Below, piece after piece: positions 12,001-20,000 of a DNA stretch of 64,000 nt (within the stretch, counting starts at the first letter, position 1; each line of letters opens with the position of its first letter). The DNA is taken from NCBI RefSeq assembly GCF_028858725.1, contig NC_084776.1:1178001-1242000 (forward strand), written 5' to 3'. Under the pieces are notes generated by a model. The model ran no database searches. It worked only from the letters and a program-made list of their open reading frames with translations, and was not told the origin of the DNA. The translations under genes and the position numbers were made by a program. Origin of the DNA: Colius striatus (taxonomy: Eukaryota; Chordata; Aves; Coliiformes; Coliidae).

Positions 12001-15000
12001 CCAGCCCTCCCCAGGGCTACCCCAGCTTGCTGCCCTGCACCGTGTCCCCACAGGGTCCTGCCAGCTCAGCCCACCCCAACGGGCAAAGCCCTGTGCCAGG
12101 GCATTCACCAAGGCAGGAGCTGCCAGAGAGGAGCATGAGCTGTGGGGCATGGCTGGGGTCTCCCTCCTTTGGGCAGCCAAATCAGGGCAGCACTGGCACA
12201 GGGGTGAAACAGGCTCAGCCATGGGATGAGAGCAGCACAACAGCCCCTTTGACCAGAGCAGCCAGGATTGAGCTGGCCCTCAGCTAAATGGAGACCCCCA
12301 GCTAAACACAGACCCCCAGCTAAACACAGCCCCCCGTGCCAGCAGGAGCACGCAGCGGTGCACACAGCTGGGCAGCACATTGGCAATGCCATGTCTCGCC
12401 CCAGGCTCGGGCTGAGGCACGGTGTGGCACGGTGGGGTGGGCACTGGGGCAGCACATGGTGCCCATGGGCAGCTCTGGCACAGGGCGTCCCATGGAGAGC
12501 TGGGAGCGCCGGGCAGGGAGCCCGTGAGTCACAGCCCGCTCCCTCCCCGGGAGCACAGAGCCCTTTCAACCCCAGCATATTAATTTCTGCTAATTGGCTT
12601 TGACAGGGATCCGTGTCACCCTGCAGAGGCCATCGCCCGTGTGCGTGGGGCAGGGAGCGGCAGGCGGAGAGCAGGAACCAAGGGAGAAGGGAGGAGCAAA
12701 GCGGCACCCCCCATCCTCCCTGGCAGCAGCAGCAGCCAGGTTGATGCCAGGGTGGGAGCCTGGGGGTGCCTGGGTCCCTCTAGGGCTGACAGGGCCCTTT
12801 GGGGTGCAGCAGCCCCTTTGCCACCACAGTCCCCCAGGCCCCTTCCCTTTCTCACGACAGGAGTGGACGGTGATGCTGGACACAGAGCACCAGCACTCAC
12901 CAAGCTGTTGCTGCTATGTGGCCCTGGGCAGCAATGGCAGCATGTGCCAGCTGAGACTAAAAACACAGGGCTGGGGGCACCCCCTGCCCTCCCTCAGCCT
13001 CGATCCTCCATCATTTTGAGCCTCAGCACAGGCCTGCAACTTCGGCACACGATCCCCCCACACCAGGGTCCTGCAGTGACACCTCACCAGGGTAGCCAAA
13101 GGGAGGGGAAAAAGGGGAGGAAGAAAGAGGTGGGGGACAGGCAGAGGATGTTTCTGACAATTTCAAAACACACTCCTGGGGCTGAGACAGGGAAGTGGAG
13201 CCCAGGAGCAGGGAGGGCAGCTGGGGCAGGCGGGGAGGTCGGAGGGGAGCAGCCCTTTCCCTCAGCACAGCCCCTCATGTGCCTGACCTGCTGCCGTCGG
13301 CTTCCCCATGAGAGGCTGCGGCACCACTGACCCCAAAGCAAAGAGCTGCCCACGTGGGTGACACAGGGGACGTGGCACTTCTGCTGGTGTCTGCCAGCAG
13401 TGTCAGCTCATCTGGGCTGCCACAGGCCACGGTGCTTCCAGGGCACCCAAGTCCCACGGGAAGCTCAGGGGACGGGGGCTCGGGGCAGGCGCTGGGGCAG
13501 TGCCTCTCACCCCTGGGTCAGCCAGTGCTCTGACAGCAGCTCTGGCACTCCAGGCACCACTCAGCAGCAGCTCTGGGTCTGGCCTGCGATGGGCAACACA
13601 ACAAGAACCACGAGGCCACAGGGCTGGGACCCCTCCCCAGAGCCACCAGCGCAGGGAGCAAATCCTTGAGCCACACACACCGGCACAGCCCGGTGTTGGC
13701 ACATCCAACAGCCAAGGCAAGTGGCCAAGCCAAAACCAAGGTGAGGCTGGAGAATGGGCTGCTGTGGCACCTCCACCCGCAGGTGACACCGCTGTCACCA
13801 TCCCCCACGGCACTGGCAGCTGCAGCTTTGCACCGTCCCTCTCTGGGGAACGTGGGGACATGAGGCTGAGCGTGTTTCTGCTCCCCTCAGCAGAGCCAGA
13901 GCCCCCAGGCCCAGCCCAGCCCCTGGCTGCGATGCCACCGTGCCCTGCAAAGCGCTTGCTCCTCTCCCACACCGGCACAAGCAAAGCCCAGGGACCCCAG
14001 GCTGGCACAGGCAGCCAGCGATGCCAAACGGTGCTACCAGAGCAACAAAACCGACAAAAGCCACGAAATGGAGAACAGGATTTGTGCCCTGCTTTGATTC
14101 CTCCCCGTGCCAGCGGCCGTGGGTGGCAGCGTATGGCACAGCCGAGCCCTGGGCCCGGGCGGCACAGCGACGGGAACCCGCTTGCAGGAGGAATCTGAGC
14201 TCAGACGTGCCCTGTAACCCCAGGGGCTGCTGGGGTTAGCACAGCAAATGGGGCACCTCAGGAAAAGCCAGGGAAAAACCACAGCAGAGGACAGGAACCA
14301 TGGCTCCGTGCCCAGCGCTGCCCCATCTTAGATGCAAATCAAGAGGTTTCCTCCCGAGCAGAAATCAATAGGGAGTGGGGGGAGCTCGGGCGCTCTGGCA
14401 TCGGGGATGTGGTTTTGGCGACTTCCAGCGTGGTTCATTTTTAAATCCCTCCACGGATCCGGAGTGCCCAGCCGCCAGCTGCAGGGCCGGGCGCGGGGCA
14501 GCGGCGCGCTGGGAGCCGCAGGGACCAGGGAGCCGGCTGCGAGGGATGCAGGAGCACCCTGGCACCAGCAGCCACAGCCGGAGCCTCCGTCAGCACCGAG
14601 CCCGGCGCGGGCAACGCTTCACGTCCCCGGCGGCGATGGAGGGGGCGACGGCAAGAGGCGCGGGAGCCGCGACACCGCAGCTCGTCTGACCGACCCTCAC
14701 ACGCGTTTTCCCCGCTTTGGTAAACAAAGGGCCGGTGCCGAGCTCACCGCCGGCCCCAGCCGACGTCTCCCGGGTCCCGGCACGGGGGGTTCCCTGTGCG
14801 GGTGCGACCCCCGCAGCGGGAGGGGTGCGGGGCGAGAGGCGGCTGCGGGCATCTGGCGGCCGAGGAGCGAGAGGCAGAGGAGAGGGGGAGGCTGCTGCTG
14901 CTGCTGCGGCAGCCCCAAAACACGCACACACAAAAGCCAGCCCCTGCTCTGCTCCCGCGGCTGCAGCATCTTCCTGCAGCTGCGACGCGGCCGAGGCCGT

Positions 15001-15606
15001 AACACGGCGTCTTACATAACAGCTCGCCCCCCAAAAACGGCCGCTCCCCGTCCCCGGCACCGCGCCGACACCCGCCGGCTCCCCCAGCCCAAGGGGCGAC
15101 CCCCGGCCGGCGGCCGCGCAGCCCCCGGCACCGTCTTCCTCCCTCTCGTCATCACCATCACCCCCCTCGTTATTCCGCTCCAAGCCCGGCGATGCCCCCG
15201 GAGCCAGCGAAGCCCCCGCGGTTCCTCCGCACGCTCCGACCCCCGGGGACAAAACGCCGCCCGGCTGCGGCAGCGGCCCCGCGGCAGCAACCGGCGCGTC
15301 CCGGCGTGGCCGCTGCCCGAGCCCGGAGCCCCGTTGGCGGCGGCGGGGAGGGGGATGCTCCGCTCCCGGTGCGGGACGCTGAGCCCGCGGGGCTGCGGGG
15401 CCAGCGCGGGGGGCTGCCCGGGACGGACCCCCGAGGGCAGCGCGGGGGCTCGGCGCTGGGAGCGGCGGCGGGGAGCGGGTGGGAACGCGGCGGGCAGGGA
15501 CCGGAGCGGCGGCTGCAGGTACCGGGCGGCCCCGGCTCTGCGGCAACTTACCGGGGTCGAAGTGGGAGCTGAAGGCGAGACTGGGGCTGAGGAAAGCGGC
15601 CGACAT
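1..15606 (-). CDS. AATK: AATK (LMTK1) receptor-like kinase, 5' part, partial at window edge
   Basis: Apoptosis-associated (lemur) tyrosine kinase 1, a membrane-anchored neuronal kinase of the LMTK family. Coding exons on the minus strand, in order: 15552-15606, 5361-5494, 4150-4291, 3310-3389, 3086-3204, 2575-2662, 2280-2413, 1593-1677, 632-753, 108-257, 1-10 (continues outside). Phases agree throughout, giving 373 residues. Exon 1 encodes [18 protein letters not shown] and exon 2 a single membrane segment ([20 protein letters not shown]) followed by CLCCKKGD. The kinase domain shows a glycine loop GHGWFG, the lysine in VVVKEL, a catalytic loop HSDLALRN (family-typical HSD for HRD), DYG for DFG, and APELIDE. 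The close match to mammalian AATK, as opposed to LMTK2 or LMTK3, comes from remembered sequence. An in-frame ATG nine codons upstream (15633) has the better Kozak context. I chose 15606 because it matches the mammalian start. The kinase C-lobe end and the long C-terminal tail lie beyond position 1. Confidence 0.95.
294..538. repeat. 24-bp minisatellite, about 10 units, AATK intron
   Basis: Ten tandem copies of a 24-base unit (plus strand core GCCCCCAAAACAACTCACC), spaced exactly 24 bases, lie just upstream (in gene sense) of the 3' splice site of AATK exon 108-257. Two unit types differ at one position (ctcacc in 4 units, cccacc in 6), partly alternating. Because 24 is divisible by three, several frames stay open here, but none is a gene. 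Confidence 0.95.
862..1075 (-). mobile_element. CR1 LINE fragment (truncated, sense to AATK)
   Basis: This stretch is a copy of a CR1 3' region shared almost word for word with the copies near 33.26, 35.09, 41.30 and 59.58 kb. Shared phrases on the plus strand include GGAACGTGTCCAGGTG and CCTCCCTGGGCAGCCTGG. The element's own strand is minus. It is heavily 5'-truncated, as is normal for CR1, and has no coding capacity. Confidence 0.85.
2108..2188 (+). ncRNA. MIR3065: Antisense hairpin matching mir-3065
   Basis: The plus strand of the mir-338 locus folds into the mirror hairpin. Positions 2115-2137 (beginning TCAACAAAATCACTG) match human miR-3065-5p as I recall it, and the 3p arm (TCAGCACCAGGATATTG, 2157-2173) is also kept. 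In human, mir-3065 is the annotated antisense partner of mir-338. Whether this strand is transcribed in birds cannot be seen from sequence, because conservation of mir-338 alone preserves the same bases. Confidence 0.5.
2110..2186 (-). ncRNA. MIR338: mir-338 precursor hairpin in an AATK intron
   Basis: The minus strand contains both mature arms of miR-338 as I remember them from human. The 5p arm is at 2175-2154 (begins AACAATATCCTGG) and the 3p arm at 2137-2116 (begins TCCAGCATCAGTG). Both match over their full 22 bases. The arms pair, the loop between them (2138-2153) differs from the mammalian loop, and a lower stem of about six pairs (CCTCCTG with GAGGAGG) extends outside. The hairpin lies in the AATK intron between exons 2280-2413 and 1593-1677. 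miR-338 lies in an AATK intron in other vertebrates and promotes oligodendrocyte differentiation and represses AATK-linked targets. Being on the host sense strand, it is probably processed from the AATK transcript. Confidence 0.95.
4467..4538 (-). CDS. AATK: Alternative first coding exon of AATK (no membrane segment)
   Basis: This is a short open exon starting with ATG at 4538 and encoding 24 residues ([20 protein letters not shown], then RHSQ). It ends at a consensus donor (CAG then GTAACG) in phase 0, so it joins in frame to the exon at 4150-4291, which begins with the codons for EFENAEGD. It would replace exons 1 and 2, and so remove the membrane anchor made by exon 2. A TATA box lies about 75 bp upstream of the ATG. 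AATK isoforms with and without a transmembrane segment are known in mammals (AATYK1B and 1A), which fits, but the residues here are not ones I recall from mammals. An upstream ATG in a better context (within CACCATGAGG) starts an overlapping out-of-frame reading frame, so translation may depend on leaky scanning. Confidence 0.6.
4613..4620 (-). promoter_or_regulatory. AATK: TATA box of internal AATK promoter
   Basis: On the minus strand the sequence reads TATATAGG in a GC-rich setting (GCGGCTATATAGGGGC). It lies about 75 bp before the ATG of the alternative AATK first exon. That places a start site near 4585-4590 with a 5' leader of roughly 50 bases. No other TATA box this good was seen close to a 5' exon in the window, where promoters are otherwise CpG-island type. 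Confidence 0.65.
4935..5187. repeat. About 71-bp tandem repeat, 3.5 units, AATK intron
   Basis: The phrase ggtcaggat recurs at 4936, 5006, 5077 and 5150, each followed by a segment containing tgctgagcc or a close variant and then a cagcatcca-type segment. The period is therefore 70-73 bases with about 75-85 percent identity by eye. It lies between AATK exon 2 and the alternative first exon, 320-570 bp upstream of the internal TATA box in gene sense. Confidence 0.8.
7841..8158. repeat. 30-bp minisatellite grading into GGTGCAGT-type short repeats
   Basis: Four near-perfect 30-base units (AGGATGCAGTGGCGAGCAGA plus GGGGTGCAGG) run from 7841 to 7960. They grade into a degenerate array of roughly 10-base words (GGGATGCAGC, GGGGTGCAGT) up to about 8158. 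It is non-coding. The open frames on both strands are by-products of the repeat. Confidence 0.9.
8270..8690. promoter_or_regulatory. CpG-rich block inside AATK intron 1
   Basis: CpG is dense here (for example gccgccggccgctctgcggg) compared with the flanks, which fits a CpG island. No known exon lies in it. It could be an alternative promoter or an enhancer. I see no TATA box and no convincing coding exon. Confidence 0.5.
9640..10130. other. AT-rich candidate conserved non-coding element in AATK intron 1
   Basis: This is an abrupt AT-rich block in a GC-rich intron, with homeobox-type TAAT/ATTA words (GTAATTAGATGG, TGAATTAGC, TCTTAATTCTGG), an A9-10 run near 9820, and several ATCAT words. Such islands in avian introns are often conserved enhancers. 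Conservation cannot be tested from one sequence. Confidence 0.35.
10140..10840. repeat. CpG-rich block with a 22-bp tandem repeat
   Basis: Five units of a 22-base repeat (CCGGGGGATGCTGTCCCGGG plus AG) start at 10173, 10195, 10217, 10239 and 10261. They are followed by more CpG-dense sequence to about 10840. The unit contains the palindrome CCCGGG and G runs. No exon was seen. It may be a methylation-sensitive regulatory repeat or a simple GC expansion. Confidence 0.75.
12283..12333. repeat. 18-bp repeat, 3 units
   Basis: Three copies of an 18-base unit (AGCTAAACACAGACCCCC with minor changes) lie in AATK intron 1. Confidence 0.8.
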
Positions 15607-16130
15607 GGCAGCGGCGGCGGCGAAGCGGCCCATGGCGGGGCGGCGGCGGGAGCCTCACGGCCGCCGGCTGCCGCTGGCCCCGCGCTGGGCACGGCAGCGG
15701 CGGCGGCGGCGGCGGCGGCGGCGGCTCCTCCTCCATGGCGGCCGCCGCGGCCCCGCGCCCCGTGCCCCGGGGAGGGGCCGCGCCGCCGCCGCTCAGCCGC
15801 GGCCCCGCGGGCGGGGGCGGGCGGCAGGTGCCGGAGCCGCAGCCCCGATCCCGCACCGGGACCCGCCGCTGCCCCGGGACGCGCCGCCGCCGTCCGGACG
15901 GGGGGGAGGGGAGGAGGGGGAAACGGGAGCCGACACCCCCGGCAGCGGGGGCAGCAGCCGCCGAGGCTTCCCGGGACTGGGGATGGGAACCGGGGACAGG
16001 ACGGGGGGCTCCGTTCCCCCCCACAGCCGACCCCACACCCCGAGTCTCTGCCCAGCAAAGCCTCTGCACCGGCGGCCGCGTGTCCTGCCCGCGGCGCGGG
16101 GTCCCGGCAGGGCTGGGGGGGCGCTCCCTG
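14470..16130 (-). promoter_or_regulatory. AATK: CpG-island promoter of AATK
   Basis: This is a very CpG-dense region surrounding AATK exon 1 (coding part 15552-15606). The transcription start should lie just right of 15640 in window coordinates, and the leader contains a CGG/CCG repeat. No TATA box was seen, as is typical of a CpG-island promoter. The 662-codon plus-strand frame across this region is a composition artefact. Confidence 0.75.
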
Positions 16131-16958
16131 CTGCAGGGGCACATGGCTCAGCCTCGTGTGCTCGTCAGCGCAGCCCCGGCACGTGGGACTGCACCCTCCT
16201 AACGTGGGGTGCTCTGAGACCCCACGGTGCACTCTCCCTGGCAGGGCAGAGCCCACGGCTTCACCCCGAGAGCAGCGGGGACACGGGGGGGGTCTTTCCC
16301 TCGTGACCACGGGGGGATGATGCTGTCCTGGCCCCGGGAGCCCCTGCTGCAGGACTCATCCCCCCACAGCCAGGGCTCTGCTTTTAGCACGGGGCTCACG
16401 TTTCCCCACACGCCTCTGAATGTTTTAAAAGCCAGATTTTGCATACACAATCCTTCCCAAGGCTTCAGGCATGCCCAGAACAGCACCCTGCCCAGGGCCT
16501 GGCACCACTGACACACACAGGGCTGGGGAATGGCAGAGCCCTGGGGAATGGCAGAGCCCTGGGGAATGAACAATCAGCTGCAGCCAACTTCTCCCCTGAG
16601 CAGCTCAGGCCAGAGGGGCAGAGGGGGATGTCTGACCTCCTCAATGCTGATTCTGCTGTTGGTGCTGATCAGGGTGCACCCCACGGGCATCCCACTGCCC
16701 CCCAGGCACCTGCACCCCCAGCTCAGTCCCCCTGACCTCATTTCCAGGGGCTCACAGGAGGAGGCTGCTGCCCCCCAGCTCAGCCCTGACCTGCAGGGCC
16801 CTGCCCAGGGAAGGGCTGGGGCTGCTGCACCAGGGGGCAGGGGCTCTGCTGCCCACCCACACTGTGAGGAAGAAGTTGTGGGTGTCCATGGGGCAGATCC
16901 CCTCCCTGTCCACAGGGGACACAGAAGAACCACGAAGGGACATAGAAACCATTGCTCA
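15640..16958. other. Intergenic interval between the AATK 5' end and CEP131 3' end
   Basis: Both genes are on the minus strand, so this is the AATK upstream region. The left half is CpG island. The right half is ordinary unique sequence with one 18-bp, three-unit repeat (16523-16568, unit CTGGGGAATGGCAGAGCC). No exon is supported. Confidence 0.7.
15695..15724. repeat. CGG trinucleotide repeat in the AATK 5' leader or promoter
   Basis: About ten uninterrupted GCG/CGG triplets on the plus strand (CCG-type on the AATK sense strand) lie about 90 bp upstream of the chosen AATK start codon. Confidence 0.9.
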
Positions 16959-16964
16959 TTTATT
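16959..16964 (-). terminator. CEP131: CEP131 polyadenylation signal
   Basis: The minus strand reads AATAAA (in AACAATAAATGAGC) 86 bases after the CEP131 stop codon. Cleavage should fall near 16940-16950, so the 3' UTR is only about 100 bases. Confidence 0.85.
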
Positions 16965-17049
16965 GTTAAAGCAGCTGAGAGCCCTTGGCAGGGCTGGTGA
17001 AAAAGGAGGGGAGGGAAGGGAGAGCCCCAGCACAGTCCCCCCACGCTGG

Positions 17050-20000
17050 TCATGGCGGGAGCAGCAGCTCCACTTGACCTTGCTCCAGGAGGGCTGCCAG
17101 GCTGTCAGCTCGCTGCACGGCCTCCTGCAACAGGGCAGAGAGAGGGATGGAGGGGTGGAGGCAGGGATGGAGGGGGGGCTGTGCCCAGGCAGGGCCACAG
17201 CCTGAGGGCCAGGGGCTGGCTGCCCCACACACTCACCTCGTACTTCTTCCGAAGGCTGCTCATGTTCTCCTCCTTCCTCGCCACCGCAACCTTCACCCTG
17301 AGCAGAGGGACACAGAGCAGTTGGGGACCCTCCATCCTAAGCAGTGTCTCAGCTGCCCTCTTGCTCCTTGGCAGGGTGCTGACCCAGCAGCAGGGCTGCT
17401 CCCTCCCCTGAGCTGGGCAGGGGGCAGCGGTTGCCACTGGCTGCCCGGGGCACAGCTCTGCAGGAGCTGACCCTGAGCCGTGCCGGCAGCTCCTGCCTGG
17501 GAGGAATCGCAGCCCAAGCTGCACAGAGCCAATGTCTCCTGGCAGGAGCCCTCCATCTGCTCCAGCTGCCAGCCCTGTGCCCTCCAGGCACGCCGGGGAG
17601 CAGCCCTGGGGCCAGGGTGCCACAGAGCAGCCTGGAAGTCACAGCCATTGAAGGCAGCCTCACCTCTTGTGAACCTCCTCCAGGATTTTGTCCTTTTCCT
17701 TCACTACCCTGTCCAGCTCCAGGCGCTGCTGGGCTCTCATCTCCACCATCTCTGCCTTGAGCTGCCTGTTCTCCTCCTCAGTGTACAGCAGCTTCTCCAT
17801 GAACTCCTGCCAAATGGCCTCGGTCAGGCTGCTCCTCTCCTGGGCCAGCTGCTCCCTCAGCTACGTGGGGCAGAGCAGTGAGTCGAGGTGCTGCCAGGCC
17901 CGGGGTAATGCTGAGGGCAGAGCAAGGAGCAGGGCCCAGGCTTTGATCCTCACCCACCTTCTGGGTCTCCTCCACCTCGTGCTCCTTCTGCCTCAGCAGG
18001 CCCTGCAGATGAACTCTCTCCCCTTCCAGCTCTGCCAGCTGCCCCTTCAGCTCATTGCAGCGTTCCTGCAGCTTCTGCTCAGACCCCTCCAGCTCCTGCA
18101 GCTCCATCTCGTACTTATCTCGGATCCTCTTGATCCTAACAGAGGGCAGGACGGGTGGCCTGGCTCAGCTGGCACTGCAGGGCCCATCTCCAGCCACCCT
18201 CAGGCTGCAGGAGGGACACAGCAGCACCAGGACAGGGGCATCTGCTCCCAGCCAGCAGCTGCAGCAGCCAGAGCTGGCTGGAGGGATGTGTGGGGCTGGG
18301 GGCAAGAGATCAGCTGTGAGCAGGGGGGGACTCACAAGGACTCACCCTCCAGCCTTCCCCTCACCTGCTCTCTGCTGCCCTCTCACACTCCTCCTTGGCC
18401 GAGGACACCTCTGCCTCCAGGCGCTGGATCACCAGCTCGATCTGTTTGTCTCTCTCCTTCTTCAGCTCCTGCCGCAGCTCCCGCTCCCGGCTCAGCAGCC
18501 ACAGCTCCTGGGCACGGGGACGGTGAACGCTGCCTCCATCCCTCCACGCCACAGCCCGAGGCTGGCACCTTCGCCAGCCCTTGCTCTCACCTCCTTCTTG
18601 GTGTAGTTCTCCTCCCAGGCCTTTTTCTCCATCTCCAGCTGCTCCTTCAGCGCCTTCACTTCTGCCTGCGGAGACAAGAGCTGCTGAGCTCCGGCTGGGC
18701 CCCAGGCACCCGGCTGCTCACACCCAGCCCCGGCAGAGCCCAGGGGAACTCCAGACCTGGTGCCTCCTCTCCTGCTCCTCCTTGTCCTTGGCGTTCTCCT
18801 CCCTCAGCTGCCGCCGCAGCTCCTCGGCCTCGGCTCTGTGCCTGCCCACACACCCCGCAGCTGCACCGGCCCCGCCAGCCCCTTCTCCCCCTGGAGCCGG
18901 GGCCGGGGGCTCCCCGGGGGCTGCCCTTGGCCGTGCCCTGGGCCCTCTCACCTGGCTGCCTGCTGGCTCAGCCGCTCCTTCTCCTCGGCCACCTCCGCGT
19001 AGAGCCGGCGCCGCTGCTGCTGCAGCATCTGCTCCTGCTGCTCCAGCTGCTGCTCACACCTGCGGGCAGAGCAGCCTCAGGGACCTGCCTTCAGCCACCA
19101 ACCACCGCGCTGGAGGGTGCCCCTGGTTCAGCAGCGCCGCCCACCTCGGGCTGAGGGACAGAAGAGAGCTGCACGCCTCAGGCTGCTCCCACCTCAGGCT
19201 GCTCCCCGTGCTTACCCACCACTGAAGCATCAGGAACCCGTCAGCACGGGGGTGCTGGGCCCCCAAGCCCCCCAGCCCCCAGCCCAGGACTCACTGCTGC
19301 CGGGCCCGCTCCCGCTCCCGCTGCAGCTGCTGCTCCTGCTCCCGCTGCAGCAGCCCCCGCAGCTCCTGCGCCTGCTGCCCGTAGCGCTGCGCCGCCCGCT
19401 GCTCCGACTGCTGCAGCTCGGCCTCGTGCAGCAGCTTCAGCTGCCTGATGTCCTGCTTCTGCTTGGCAATGAGCTTCTGCAGCTCCGGCTCCAGCCCTGC
19501 GGCGGCGGGAATGACGGTTACTGCTCGGCCTCGGCACCGGTGCCCGTAGCCGCTGGGCAGGAGGCTGCCAACACGTGAGCTCAGCAAACGGGCTGGCTGG
19601 GGGCAGAGGCTGCCCAGGCTGAGCAGCTCTCCCCAGAGCCATCAGCACAGTGGGCAGTGCAGCCCCTCTCCCTGCCCCGCTGCCAAGGGAACCTGAACCT
19701 GCCCCTACCTCTCACTGTGATTTCTTTGATCTTTTTGGCTTTCTCATCCATCCACTTCTCTCTCCCGATTTTCTCCTTTGCACACATCAGTTCCTTCAGC
19801 TTCTTCATCTCCTGGATGGAAGCAAAGGGGGAAGCTTCAGACACAGCTGGGGGAGAAAGGCCCAGTGAGTCAGCCTGGGGGGGCTGCAGGCTGGAGCAGC
19901 CGGGCACACGCTGCCCCAGGCCAGGGCAGCAGCCCCACGCTCTGCCAGTGGCCCCTCGCCCTGGGACAGGGCTGCTGCTGCCCCACAGACCCTCTGCACA

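Larger units (their letters stand above)
5495..15551 (-). other. AATK: AATK intron 1 (10 kb)
   Basis: No coding exon can be supported here on either strand. The many open frames come from GC-rich composition and minisatellites. Contents seen are a 30-bp minisatellite (7841-7960, decaying to 8158), a CpG-rich block (8270-8690), an AT-rich block that stands out from its surroundings (9640-10130), a 22-bp CG-rich repeat in a CpG block (10140-10840), an 18-bp triplet repeat (12283-12333), and smaller AT-rich islands near 11485-11555 and 12565-12610. The rest (5500-7800, 11560-12560, 12620-14300) looks like ordinary intron. Confidence 0.8.

Noticed and set aside
15607-15633. Upstream in-frame ATG at 15633 as the AATK start
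   Set aside because: It has a stronger Kozak context, but the nine extra residues are alanine-rich and the mammalian protein begins at the downstream methionine. It is kept only as an alternative.
14332-16320. 662-codon plus-strand open frame over the AATK promoter
   Set aside because: It lies antisense to AATK exon 1 in a CpG island. Its composition is Arg/Gly/Pro/Ala-rich, with no domain and no splice logic. GC-rich DNA lacks stop codons by chance.
19812-19846. Alternative CEP131 acceptor at 19846 with a strong pyrimidine tract
   Set aside because: It would shift the frame relative to the upstream exon. The acceptor at 19811 keeps phase and gives the conserved HEL-E-x-KKLKELM join.
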